Source: Nannocystaceae bacterium (GTDB lineage Bacteria > Myxococcota_A > Polyangia > Nannocystales > Nannocystaceae). Taken from it: 51,142 nucleotides of DNA. The stretch is taken from positions 1 through 51,142 of the forward strand of contig JAIBBS010000043.1 of NCBI GenBank assembly GCA_019694555.1. The letters run 5' to 3'. The notes beneath the pieces were generated by a model. The model did not search any database, was not told where the DNA came from, and saw only the letters and a program-made list of their open reading frames with translations. The first letter of the stretch is position 1. Each line of letters starts with the position of its first letter. The position numbers and the translations under genes are program-made. Below are positions 16,836-25,404 of this stretch, piece after piece.

Positions 16836-17543
16836 TCAGCGGGTGCCGAGCCACAGCCCTCGCACGAGCGCGTCGCGACGCAGCTCGACGTCGCGCAGCC
16901 CCGCGTCCGCGAACGCCTGCGCGATCTCGTCCTCGGTGGCGAGGAACATCTCGTGGGTCTCCACGAAGTGCTCGACGCCCTCGGTCGAGGCGACCAGGTG
17001 ATGCATCGGCATCACCGAGATGCGACCGCGCACCTCGCTGCGGACCAGCCGTGCGACCTTGAGCTCGGGCCGATCGATGGCGAGGCTGCCGTGCACGGTC
17101 CACGGTCGCCAGGCCTCGGGCGTGAACCACGGCTCGATCGCGAGCACACCGCCGGGCGCGACGTGCTGCGCCATCGCGGCCACGCCGCGCCGCAGCTCCT
17201 CGAGCGACGCGACATACCCGATGGCGCTGAACAGGCACACCACCGCATCGAAGCTGCGCCCCAGCGACAGCTCGCGCAGGTCGGCGACGTGCAGCGGCAC
17301 CTCGGGCAGCTTCTCGGCCGCCCGCGCGATCATCTGCGCCGAGGCGTCGGCGCCGTGCACCTCGAACCACTGCCGCAGCTGCGCGAGGTGGCCGCCCGTG
17401 CCGCAGCCCACATCGAGCAGCGTCCGCGCGCGCGGGCACCGCTGCAGCACCAGCGCGTGGACGCTCGCCGCCTCGGCGACGTAGTCCTTGTCGTCGTAGA
17501 TGCCGTCGTAGAACGCCGCCGAGTCGCGGTAGGGCGTGGCCAT
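16836..17543 (-). CDS. Class I SAM-dependent methyltransferase
   Basis: 235 residues. Motif I is LLDVGCGTGGHLAQL (42-56), motif II VHGADASAQMIARA, and the post-motif acidic loop FDAVVCLFSAIGYV. The start AFYDGIYDDKDY and the layout resemble the small-molecule N-methyltransferase group that includes the amino-sugar dimethyltransferases DesVI/TylM1. The substrate cannot be told from sequence. It is the first gene of the minus-strand operon leading to the HDOD protein and SthA, and is divergent from the zinc-ribbon protein gene with 60 bp between the starts. Confidence 0.9.
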   Translation of the reverse strand: MATPYRDSAAFYDGIYDDKDYVAEAASVHALVLQRCPRARTLLDVGCGTGGHLAQLRQWFEVHGADASAQMIARAAEKLPEVPLHVADLRELSLGRSFDAVVCLFSAIGYVASLEELRRGVAAMAQHVAPGGVLAIEPWFTPEAWRPWTVHGSLAIDRPELKVARLVRSEVRGRISVMPMHHLVASTEGVEHFVETHEMFLATEDEIAQAFADAGLRDVELRRDALVRGLWLGTR

Positions 17544-17589
17544 GGCGCACGGTAGCGCATTGGCACGGCGGCGCGGATGGGTTCGCTGC

Positions 17590-17595
17590 TACGCT
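17590..17595 (+). promoter_or_regulatory. -10-like hexamer TACGCT, 8 nt before GTG start
   Basis: TACGCT is followed by exactly 8 nt and the GTG at 17604. The identical spacing to the 8039 element supports GTG 17604 over the upstream ATG at 17577 as the start. Confidence 0.45.
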
Positions 17596-17603
17596 CGCAA
17601 CCG

Positions 17604-18536
17604 GTGGACCGCGCGCCGTTCGTCACGATCCGATGCCCCGCGTGCGGCTCGACCGACGTCACCGCCCGCGGCTCGCAGCAGTACGGCTGTCGCCACTGCG
17701 GCAGCTCGTTTCTCTACACCGGTGCGCCGCAGCCTCCGCCGCCGCAGGCGCCGGTGGTCTTCCGCACGCGCACCAGCGGCAGCAACGCGGGCACCAAGAT
17801 CGGCCTCGCCGTCGGCGGCGTCGCCGTCCTCGGTGCGCTCGCGTCGACGCTGATGCTCGCCTCCGCGCCCTCGGGCCACCACGCGAGCGTCGCGCGGATG
17901 GAGGTGGCCGAGGCGCCCAAGGCGATCATCGCGTCGTCCGAACCCACGCGAGCTGTGCCCGCGATCGCAGCGAACACACCGCAGCCCGCGATCGCGGCGA
18001 CGCCCTCGACGCCCGAGCCCACGCCCGCGCCCGAGGTCGAGCCGACACCCGCCGCGACCCCGCTCGTGCTCGCCGACTACCAGCGGCTGCGCGGCTGCAG
18101 CTGCGCGGGCAACCCCAGCGTCGATCTGTACGCGCGCGCGACCGGTCGCAGTACCACCATCACCGGCGCCGGCGTCCGGACCACGCGCAACCTCGAGTTC
18201 GTGCTCGCGCGCGGCCAGGACGCGCCGTGGCTGTTGCCCGCGACCGAGCAGAGCGCACCCGCGTCGGGCTACGAGGTCGACACCGTCGCGATCGCGATCG
18301 GCTGCCGCGACGATCTCGTCGTCGTCGCCGCCGGCGCGGCGATCAGCGCGTGGTCGCTGACCAGCCGCACGCTCGCGTGGACCGCCGCGCTGCCGGGCAC
18401 ATTCGGCCGCTTCGAGGGCCAGGGCTCCGAGCTCGAGCTCGACTGCGAGCGGTTGCGGCTGGGCAAGGATCGCGTCGAGCTGCGCACCACCGGCGGTCGC
18501 GTGCGCGTGTCGCTGCGCGACGGCAGCAGCGGCTGA
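17604..18536 (+). CDS. Zinc-ribbon single-pass membrane protein
   Basis: 310 residues from GTG 17604 (an ATG at 17577 would add 9 residues but lies upstream of the -10-like element). An N-terminal zinc ribbon, CPAC...CRHC (Cys 11, 14, 29, 32), is followed by a Pro-rich stretch and one transmembrane helix (KIGLAVGGVAVLGALAS). Then comes an Ala/Pro/Thr/Glu-rich periplasmic linker and a C-terminal domain with GCSCAGN and alternating beta-strand pattern (VDTVAIAIGC, LVVVAAGAAISAWSL), possibly beta-propeller-like. Unknown role; the plan suits a signalling or envelope-sensing protein. Its stop abuts the convergent gene's stop as TGA-TCA with no gap. Confidence 0.8.
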   Translation: MDRAPFVTIRCPACGSTDVTARGSQQYGCRHCGSSFLYTGAPQPPPPQAPVVFRTRTSGSNAGTKIGLAVGGVAVLGALASTLMLASAPSGHHASVARMEVAEAPKAIIASSEPTRAVPAIAANTPQPAIAATPSTPEPTPAPEVEPTPAATPLVLADYQRLRGCSCAGNPSVDLYARATGRSTTITGAGVRTTRNLEFVLARGQDAPWLLPATEQSAPASGYEVDTVAIAIGCRDDLVVVAAGAAISAWSLTSRTLAWTAALPGTFGRFEGQGSELELDCERLRLGKDRVELRTTGGRVRVSLRDGSSG

Positions 18537-19655
18537 TCAGCGCCCCGGCAGCGGGAACCACAGCGCCAGCTCGAGGCCGCTGTGCAGCTCGAGCCCGCCC
18601 ATGCGCTGGGCCAGCGCGCGCGTGCCGTCGGGCTTCGCGACGCCGATCTCGATCGTGCGCGCGCCGTGATCGGGCACGAACGAACCCGCCAGCTCGACGT
18701 GCACGCCCAGCCGCAACGGCAGCCCGGCACGACCCACGCGCAGACGCAACCCCGGCGACACCCGCACCAGCGCACCCAGCAGCGGACGACGTCGCGCGGC
18801 CTCGACTCCGATCTGCAGCGGCGCGGCGCCACCGTGACGTCGCAACGCCCACGGCTCGAGCGTCATCGCACCGGCGAGCACGAGCTCACCGGCGCGGAAG
18901 CGAAAGCCCCAGCCGCCGCCGAGCTCGAGCCGCACCCGCACCAGCGACAGCGCGTCGTGCCTTCGGCCACCCACGCGCACGCCGAAGCTGCCCAGCGCAC
19001 CGTCACGGCGCCGCAGATCGAGGCCGATGCGCCCGTGTCCGGCTGCGAGCGCGTCGGCGCCCGCGCGCGGGGCCAGGCCCGTCACCACGCCGGCGTCCGC
19101 GACCACGCCCAGCTCGTGCGCGGGCGGTGGCACGGGGCGCGACGACGGCGGTGGTGGGAGCGGACGCGGCGGCTCCGGCGACGGCGCGGTCACGGTTTGC
19201 TGCGGCGGCGGCTCGGGCTGCGGCACCGACGTGCGATCCGGCTCGACCTCACCGCCCTCGATCGCGAACGTCAGGCTCGCGAGCGCGCCAGCGATCGCGC
19301 GCGCGCGATCGGACTGCTCGACCTCGATGCGACGGTCGTAGGCCTCGCCCTCGCCGGTGATGAACGACAGGCTCACGCTGCCGTCGTCGCGAAGCGTGAT
19401 CGCGGCCCAGTCGTAGCGCGTGGGTCGGGGCGCGTCCGCATCGACCAGCGGGCGCAGCGGCAGGCGCAGCGCGATCGCATCGCGCAGCTCCGCCTGCGAC
19501 AGCCCCTGCAGCTGCATCACGATCGGCCGCGTGCGGCGATCGTCGGCGTCCGACACCGGGGCAGCCGCGCTCGACGGCGGCGACGCGGCGGCCGGCGCGG
19601 TGCTCGTCAGCGCCAGCGCCAACAGGGCAGTCTCAAGGATCGGCGACACACTCAC
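18537..19655 (-). CDS. Secreted barrel-like protein of second sigma operon
   Basis: 372 residues if it starts at GTG 19655 (GTG 19649 is an alternative), overlapping the previous gene by 23 bp. A signal peptide (LETALLALALTSTAPAAA) is followed by a domain with LQGLSQAELRDAIALRLPL and a TLRDDGSVSLSFITGEG strand pair. A Pro-rich linker (PPPPSSRPVPPP) then leads to a C-terminal half rich in Gly and alternating strands, ending LALWFPLPGR, as expected for an outer-membrane barrel. The plan equals that of 3633-4571 in the first sigma operon. It is the last gene of the operon. The family function is unknown. Confidence 0.72.
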   Translation of the reverse strand: MSVSPILETALLALALTSTAPAAASPPSSAAAPVSDADDRRTRPIVMQLQGLSQAELRDAIALRLPLRPLVDADAPRPTRYDWAAITLRDDGSVSLSFITGEGEAYDRRIEVEQSDRARAIAGALASLTFAIEGGEVEPDRTSVPQPEPPPQQTVTAPSPEPPRPLPPPPSSRPVPPPAHELGVVADAGVVTGLAPRAGADALAAGHGRIGLDLRRRDGALGSFGVRVGGRRHDALSLVRVRLELGGGWGFRFRAGELVLAGAMTLEPWALRRHGGAAPLQIGVEAARRRPLLGALVRVSPGLRLRVGRAGLPLRLGVHVELAGSFVPDHGARTIEIGVAKPDGTRALAQRMGGLELHSGLELALWFPLPGR

Positions 19656-20313
19656 CGTCCTCGCAGCGCTGCGAGGGATGACACGCGCGGTTGCAGGCGC
19701 CGCAGTGCAGCGGATCGGAGGCAACGTCGGTGCAGGCCTTGTCGCAGCGGTCGGGGAAGCCACCGCAGTCGTCGGGCTGGCACTCGCCGCCACCGCACGG
19801 CTGACCGTCACAGCCGCGGTGGCACTCGCCGCAGTTGCCCTCGTCGGTCGCGAGGTCGACGCACTTGCCGTTGCAGTCGACGAAGCCCGCGCGGCACTGG
19901 CACGAGCCGGCCACGCACACCGCCTCGTCGTCGCACGACTGCTCGCACGCGCGCACGCACTCGCCGGCGTCGCAGATCTCGTCGCTGTCGCACCAACGGC
20001 GGCACGCGCCGCAGTTGGCGGGATCGCTGGCGAGCTCGACGCAGAGCCCGTCGCAGACCTCGCTCGCGTCGCAGGCCGGCACGCAGGTCGCGTCTTCGCA
20101 CTGTTCGTCCGCCGCGCAGGCGCGGCCACAACCGCCGCAGTGATCGCGGTCGGCGGTCAGATCGACGCACAGCGCCCCGCACAACACCTCGGCACCGTCG
20201 CAACCGTCGTCGCCCTCGAGCGGCACGGTGTACTGCAGCACGCACGCGCTCGCGCACGCCGCCGAGATCACAGCGACCAGCGAGATCAGGGGGCGGACGG
20301 GACGTCGGTCCAT
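19633..20313 (-). CDS. Stig1-like cysteine-rich lipoprotein
   Basis: 226 residues from the ATG at 20313. The signal ends in SACASAC. Then follow about five repeats of the form C-G-xx-C-x-dLatD-xx-C-G-x-C-xx-x-C with ends like CVDLTADRDHCGGCGRAC and CTDVASDPLHCGACNRAC. This is the pattern annotated in myxobacteria as Stig1-like or 'MXAN_6577-like' cysteine-rich repeats. All Cys are probably disulfide-bonded at the cell surface. It is embedded in the sigma operon, overlapping both neighbours (28 bp upstream, 23 bp downstream). The 23888-25291 protein has the same repeat family. Confidence 0.85.
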   Translation of the reverse strand: MDRRPVRPLISLVAVISAACASACVLQYTVPLEGDDGCDGAEVLCGALCVDLTADRDHCGGCGRACAADEQCEDATCVPACDASEVCDGLCVELASDPANCGACRRWCDSDEICDAGECVRACEQSCDDEAVCVAGSCQCRAGFVDCNGKCVDLATDEGNCGECHRGCDGQPCGGGECQPDDCGGFPDRCDKACTDVASDPLHCGACNRACHPSQRCEDGECVADP

Positions 20314-21287
20314 CGGTGGGCCTCGCGGGCATGACTGCCCGCGGGATGGGCACTCAGATACTCGCTCCAGCACGCGCGCGTGTCCGCGTCGCCCTCGGTC
20401 TGTCGACACAGGCCTGCGCGCGCGTCTTCGGCGTAGCGACCGCGGGGGAACTGCCGCAGGTAGGCGCGCCAGTGCGGGACCGGTCCGCGAACGCCATCGC
20501 GCTGACGCGCGAGCGCGAACAGATCGCCCCACGCCAGCTCGGCGCGCTGCGAACGACCGGCGCGCGCGATGATGCGCCGCAGTCGCTGCTCGGCCACGTC
20601 GAGCTCACCTGCGCGCCACGCCGCCTCGGCCTGCGCCGCGAGCTCGTCGAGCGTCGGCGCGGCGCGCTTGATCGGCGAGCGCGACTCCGACGTGGCCTCG
20701 CCCGTGGTGCCTTCGGGCGCGGACGGCGGCGTCGGCTCGAGCCGCGGCGGCGCGGCGCGGCGCGGCGCGGCATCGTGCGACGGCGCGCCTTCGCTGGCCT
20801 GCCACGCGTCGGTCGCCTCGCCGCGCTGCAGCGTCTGCATCGCAGACGACGCGTCGTTGTCTGCATCACGCTGCATCCAACGCGGCGTGAGCGTGGCGAG
20901 CGTCGCGACCAGTCCGGCTGCCAGCAACGCGAGGCCGACGCCCAGCGCCACCCGCGGCCGCGTGCGTCGCGGCGGCGGCGGGATCTCGGCCATGCCGCGC
21001 TCTTGCAGGCCGCGCTCGATCGCACCGCGCAGCGCACCGGCGAACGCGGCGACACCGGCGTCCTCGTCGTGCTCCCGCGCGAGCGCACGGCGCTCCGCCA
21101 GCGGGATGATCTCGTCCTCGAGCTTCGCCGACCACGATGCCGGCACCGCGTCGGCATCGATCGCGCGGGCACGCGCGAGCACGTCGGCGGCGTCGGGCAC
21201 CGCGGCCGCGCCTGCGATCTCGCGATCGAGCCGCTGCGCGAGCGCGTCGCAGAATCGACGCAGCTCCCGATCGGGCGCGTCGCTCAT
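20286..21287 (-). CDS. Single-TM anti-sigma-like protein with TPR-type periplasmic domain
   Basis: 333 residues from the ATG at 21287, overlapping the sigma stop codon. The N-terminal cytoplasmic part has helices RELRRFCDALAQRLDREIAG and the acidic LEDEIIPLAERRALAREHDED. A TM helix follows (VALGVGLALLAAGLVATLATL), then a Pro/Ser/Glu spacer and a TPR-like set of helices (AAWRAGELDVAEQRLRRI; HWRAYLRQFPRGRYAEDARA; EYLSAHPAGSHAREA). The position between sigma and the cargo gene, and the shared plan with 2336-3085, suggest a membrane regulator of the sigma factor. No zinc anti-sigma motif is seen. Confidence 0.75.
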   Translation of the reverse strand: MSDAPDRELRRFCDALAQRLDREIAGAAAVPDAADVLARARAIDADAVPASWSAKLEDEIIPLAERRALAREHDEDAGVAAFAGALRGAIERGLQERGMAEIPPPPRRTRPRVALGVGLALLAAGLVATLATLTPRWMQRDADNDASSAMQTLQRGEATDAWQASEGAPSHDAAPRRAAPPRLEPTPPSAPEGTTGEATSESRSPIKRAAPTLDELAAQAEAAWRAGELDVAEQRLRRIIARAGRSQRAELAWGDLFALARQRDGVRGPVPHWRAYLRQFPRGRYAEDARAGLCRQTEGDADTRACWSEYLSAHPAGSHAREAHRWTDVPSAP

Positions 21288-21925
21288 CGCGGGGCCTCCG
21301 GTTCCAACCAACCCAGTCGCTCGAGCTCGGCGCGGATCATCGCGCGCGCACGGCTCGCACGCACGCGCGCGTTGCCGACGCTGATCGACAGGCGCTCGGC
21401 GACCTCGGCCGCCGCGAGCCCTTGCACATCCGAGAGCAGGAATGCCTCGCGCAGCTGCGCGGGCACGCGCTCGAGCACCGCACGCAGCACCTGTGCGCGA
21501 CGATCCTGCAGGTGCGCGTCCTCGGGATCGTCGGGGCCGCCGTGTCCGAGCGGCGGCGCGATCTCGGCGAGGCGATCGTACGCACGCGCGCGGCGACTCT
21601 GCGAGCGCCAGTGGTGCCGCACGAGGTTGTGCGCGATGCCACGCAGCCACGTGATGACGCTCGCGCGCCGGTCGTAGCGGCGCAGGCTGGTGAGCGCCGC
21701 CGCGAAGGTCTCCTGCACCAGCTCCTCCGCGCCCGGGCCGCCGCCGGTCAGGTACGCGACGTCGCGGAAGATGCGGTCGAAGTGCCGCTGGTACAGCCGC
21801 ACCCACGCGCGCTCGTCCCCGCCGAGCGCGCGCTCGACCAGCACGTCGTCGCTCGCGCCGTCCGGCTCGGGTGCCGGCGCGTCCACGGCGCGCGGGAACG
21901 GCAGGGGGCTGCGAGTCTCTTCCAC
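21284..21925 (-). CDS. ECF-type RNA polymerase sigma factor, probably autoregulated
   Basis: 213 residues from GTG 21925. No ATG is available upstream, and this start lies 11 nt after the GGGCACCA box. Region 2: VLVERALGGDERAWVRLYQ, GAEELVQETFAAALTSL, VITWLRGIAHNLVRHHW. Region 4: VPAQLREAFLLSDVQGLA, then EVAERLSISVGNARVRASRA. These are clear ECF features. The element GTAACG-N13-GGGCAC at 21939-21963 lies directly upstream and is repeated before neighbouring genes on the other strand, so the factor probably transcribes its own operon and those genes. The downstream gene overlaps the stop as ATGA. Confidence 0.9.
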   Translation of the reverse strand: MEETRSPLPFPRAVDAPAPEPDGASDDVLVERALGGDERAWVRLYQRHFDRIFRDVAYLTGGGPGAEELVQETFAAALTSLRRYDRRASVITWLRGIAHNLVRHHWRSQSRRARAYDRLAEIAPPLGHGGPDDPEDAHLQDRRAQVLRAVLERVPAQLREAFLLSDVQGLAAAEVAERLSISVGNARVRASRARAMIRAELERLGWLEPEAPR

Positions 21926-21936
21926 GCGGTTGCTGA

Positions 21937-21963
21937 TGGTGCCCGATGGCGACGATTCGTTAC
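21937..21963 (-). promoter_or_regulatory. Candidate ECF promoter of the sigma operon
   Basis: On the minus strand GTAACG (21963-21958), 13 nt, then GGGCACCA (21944-21937). It shares the GTAACG half, the exact spacing and GGGCAC with the elements at 21979 and 22766. The start codon follows 11 nt later. Confidence 0.65.
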
Positions 21964-21978
21964 ACGTCGCCGTGCGCT

Positions 21979-22005
21979 GTAACGCCCGGCCGGACGCGGG
22001 CACTT
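21979..22005 (+). promoter_or_regulatory. Candidate ECF promoter of the PepSY lipoprotein gene
   Basis: GTAACG (21979-21984), 13 nt, GGGCACTT (21998-22005). The start codon is 7 nt further on, so the transcript would be nearly leaderless. It lies back to back with the sigma promoter, 15 bp apart. Confidence 0.65.
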
Positions 22006-22012
22006 GGGGGCC

Positions 22013-22750
<738 letters not shown>

Positions 22751-22765
22751 TCGCGCCGCGGTCGC

Positions 22766-22792
22766 GTAACGCCGGCGCGCGTGCGGGCACTT
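22766..22792 (+). promoter_or_regulatory. Candidate ECF promoter of the knottin-repeat lipoprotein gene
   Basis: GTAACG (22766-22771), 13 nt, GGGCACTT (22785-22792). It matches the 21979 element at both boxes and spacing. A GGAGG ribosome site follows, with the ATG at 22810. Confidence 0.65.
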
Positions 22793-22809
22793 CGGGCCCG
22801 GAGGTCCCG

Positions 22810-23829
22810 ATGCATCGCCGCGCGCCGCTTCGCCTCGCGCTCACCAGCGCCTGCCTGCTCTTCGCTTGTGGTTCCGACCCGCCGGGGGCCGGGGACTCGA
22901 GCAGCTCCGGCGACACCGGCATCGGTGGCAGCCTCGACACGAGTGCCACCGGAACCGTGACGGTCGCATCGAGCGACGACGGCAGCACCGGCTCGTGCCT
23001 CGCCGCCGGCCAGTCCTGCGCCGCTGCCAGCGAGTGCTGCGGCGGCAGCTGCAGCGACGCGGGCGTGTGCGAGGGCGGCGGCGGCAGCTGCCTCGATCTG
23101 GGCCTCGAATGCACCGACGACGCACAGTGCTGCTCGGCGCGCTGCGCCGGCGCGGTCTGTGTCGAACCCGGCATGTGCGAGCCGCCGGGCACGCCGTGCA
23201 CCGACGAGACTCCGTGCTGCTCGGGTCGCTGCGAGCCGGAGCTCGGCGGCGGCGACGTCGTGTGCCTCAACTACTGCGCCGCCGATGGTGTCGCCTGCAC
23301 GCAGGCGCTCGACTGCTGCTCACTCGCCTGTCACGGCGACGTGTGCGGCGGTGAACTGTGCCTGGTCGAGGGCGAGGACTGCGACACCAACCAAGACTGC
23401 TGCTCCAACCTCTGCGGCAACGACGGCCGCTGCGAGGTCGATCTCGCGCCCGGCTGCCGACCCACCGGTGAGAGCTGCACCAGCGGCGGCCCGACCGAGT
23501 GCTGCTCGATGAACTGCAACGAGGACACCGGGCGCTGCGACTTCGGTGAGGACACCTGCAAGGGTCAAGGCGGCGCCTGCGAGGTCGACGACGACTGCTG
23601 CGGCGGCGCCTGCGATCCCGCGACGATGACGTGCGTGCCCGCCTGCGCGCCGCAAGGACAGCCCTGCGCGCTGCCGTCGGACTGCTGCAGCAACACCTGC
23701 ACCGACGACGTGTGCGTGCCCCCCGGAGGCGACTGCACGCCCTCGGGCGAGGCCTGCGTCACCGGCGACGACTGCTGCAGCGTGTTCTGTTTCGCCGGCT
23801 TCTGCACCCCGCCGCCCGACATCCCGTGA
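22810..23829 (+). CDS. Lipoprotein with nine knottin-like cysteine repeats
   Basis: 339 residues from the ATG at 22810 with GGAGG just upstream. The signal ends in LLFAC (Cys about 20) and a Ser/Asp/Gly/Thr linker follows to about residue 60. The rest is nine tandem repeats of C-x6-C-x5-CC-x3-C-x4to6-C (one repeat has x7 and one has x10 in place of the usual gap), for example CLAAGQSCAAASECCGGSC and CTPSGEACVTGDDCCSVFC. This spacing is that of inhibitor-cystine-knot (knottin) peptides such as omega-conotoxins. Nine such units in a row on a lipid anchor would make a rigid, protease-resistant surface rod. The function is unknown. The upstream element links it to the sigma gene at 21284. A hairpin at 23840 ends it. 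Confidence 0.85.
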   Translation: MHRRAPLRLALTSACLLFACGSDPPGAGDSSSSGDTGIGGSLDTSATGTVTVASSDDGSTGSCLAAGQSCAAASECCGGSCSDAGVCEGGGGSCLDLGLECTDDAQCCSARCAGAVCVEPGMCEPPGTPCTDETPCCSGRCEPELGGGDVVCLNYCAADGVACTQALDCCSLACHGDVCGGELCLVEGEDCDTNQDCCSNLCGNDGRCEVDLAPGCRPTGESCTSGGPTECCSMNCNEDTGRCDFGEDTCKGQGGACEVDDDCCGGACDPATMTCVPACAPQGQPCALPSDCCSNTCTDDVCVPPGGDCTPSGEACVTGDDCCSVFCFAGFCTPPPDIP

Positions 23830-23839
23830 ACGCGAGACA

Positions 23840-23876
23840 CCGCCGCGCCGGCCCCCGAAGGGGTCGAGCGCGGCGG
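23840..23876. terminator. Bidirectional hairpin between convergent Cys-rich genes
   Basis: The outer arm ccgccgcg pairs with cgcggcgg and the inner cggcccc with ggggtcg (with mismatches), loop cgaa. It lies between stops at 23829 and 23888. Confidence 0.6.
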
Positions 23877-23887
23877 CGCCATGTCGA

Positions 23888-25291
23888 TCAGCCGCAGTCG
23901 TTGGCGTTCACGCAGGCGATGTCCTCGAGGAACGCGACGTCGCAGCAGACGTCGCCGCCGTTGCACTCGTCGCACGGGCACATGTTGCAGGCCGGCAGCG
24001 TGTAGTCGCGGCAATCACCGTTGATGCACACCTGGTCGACGTTGCAGTCGTTGCCGCACTCACCGCAGTTGAGCGGGTCGGTGTCGACGTCGGTGCAGCT
24101 GTCGCCGCACTGGTCCGGGAAGCCATCGCAGTCGGGCTGGCAGTTGCCGGCGCCGCAGGGATCGCCCATGCAGTCGACGAAGCAGTCGCCGCAGTTGCCC
24201 GGATCGTTGGCCAGGTTCACGCAGGTGTCGCCACACAGCGTGAAGCCCGGTGCACACTCGCAGTCGCCGGCGTTGCACAGCCCCTGCGGCCCGCAGTCGT
24301 TGTTGCACGCACCACAGTTGTTGGGGTCGTTCTGCAGGTCGGCGCAGCCGTTGCCGCACGGTTCGAGGTTCGCGGGGCAGTCGCACACGCCGGCCGTGCA
24401 GGTCCCGTCGCCGCAGTCGGTGTCGCAGTCGCCGCAGTGGTTGGGGTCGTTCTGCAGATCGAAACAGCCCTGACCGCAGGCATCGAGGCCGGGCCCGCAC
24501 TCGCAGTTGCCGGCCTGGCACACCTGATCGGCCGAGCAGACGCCGCCGCAGCTGCCACAGTGCAGCGGATCGATCGAGACATCCGGGCAGTCGCTGCCGC
24601 ACTGCACCGTCCCGTCCGGGCACGCGTCGAGGCAGACCCCGCCGCCGCAGACCTGACCCTCGGCGCAGGGGTTGTCGCAGGCGCCACAGTGCTGCGCATC
24701 CGAGTCGGTGCTGACGCACTCGAGCCCGCACATGGTGGTCCCGACCGGGCACCCGGGCACACAGTTGCCGGCGACGCAGTTCTCGTCGGCGTCACAGCTG
24801 TTCTCGCAGCTGCCACAGTGATCGTGATCCTGCGACACATCGATGCAGGACTGGCCGCACTGCACCAGCCCGCGAGCGCATGTATCCGCGCAGCCACCGA
24901 GGCTGCAGACCTGTGGTTCCACGCAGGCCTCGCCGCACCCACCACAATTGTCGGGATCGATCTGCGGGTCGATGCAGCCGCCGCCGCAATCGATCTGGCC
25001 CGCGACCGCGCAGTCACCTCCGCCGCCGCTGCTCGACGAACCGGCCATCGTCGTCGCGTCGCTGGCGACACCGCTGCTCGAGCTGTCGGCGCCGGACGCC
25101 GAATTGCCGGTCGCCGACACGCTCGCACTGGCACTCATGGTCGCATCGGTGGCGGTCGCGGAACCGCTCGTCCCCGAGCTGCTGCTGTCGGTGCCTGCGG
25201 TGCCCCCGGCTTCTCCGGGGTCACCGCACGCGCCCAGCCACACCATCGACGAAAGCACCCCCATCCATCGCACACTGCGACGTTTCGTCAT
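23888..25291 (-). CDS. Long Stig1-like cysteine-rich lipoprotein
   Basis: 467 residues from the ATG at 25291, with GGAGGG about 9 nt upstream. The signal ends VWLGAC, followed by about 65 residues of Ser/Thr/Ala/Gly linker. About nine repeats of roughly 40 residues follow, with the frame CGxxCxDLxNDPxxCGxCxxxC, for example CFDLQNDPNHCGDCDTDC. The C-terminal part differs (CNMCPCDECNGGDVCCD). The repeat family matches the lipoprotein inside the sigma operon (19633-20313). Probably a disulfide-rich cell-surface or spore-coat-like protein; partners are unknown. It is convergent with the knottin-repeat gene and has a weaker GTAACG element upstream. Confidence 0.85.
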   Translation of the reverse strand: MTKRRSVRWMGVLSSMVWLGACGDPGEAGGTAGTDSSSSGTSGSATATDATMSASASVSATGNSASGADSSSSGVASDATTMAGSSSSGGGGDCAVAGQIDCGGGCIDPQIDPDNCGGCGEACVEPQVCSLGGCADTCARGLVQCGQSCIDVSQDHDHCGSCENSCDADENCVAGNCVPGCPVGTTMCGLECVSTDSDAQHCGACDNPCAEGQVCGGGVCLDACPDGTVQCGSDCPDVSIDPLHCGSCGGVCSADQVCQAGNCECGPGLDACGQGCFDLQNDPNHCGDCDTDCGDGTCTAGVCDCPANLEPCGNGCADLQNDPNNCGACNNDCGPQGLCNAGDCECAPGFTLCGDTCVNLANDPGNCGDCFVDCMGDPCGAGNCQPDCDGFPDQCGDSCTDVDTDPLNCGECGNDCNVDQVCINGDCRDYTLPACNMCPCDECNGGDVCCDVAFLEDIACVNANDCG

Positions 25292-25328
25292 GCGCAAGCC
25301 CTCCGGGCCATGGTTCGGCCCGACGACC

Positions 25329-25355
25329 CCGTTGCCGATGCGATGGCGGCGTTAC
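25329..25355 (-). promoter_or_regulatory. Weaker candidate ECF promoter of the Stig1-like gene
   Basis: On the minus strand GTAACG (25355-25350), 13 nt, then GGCAAC (25336-25331). The first box is exact; the second fits GGGCAC only if shifted by one base. The ATG is about 40 nt downstream, after a GGAGGG site. Confidence 0.4.
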
Positions 25356-25404
25356 GCGGCGCGCGAAGATTTGGCGGACATGCACGCAGGGGCGCGGACT
25401 CGAC

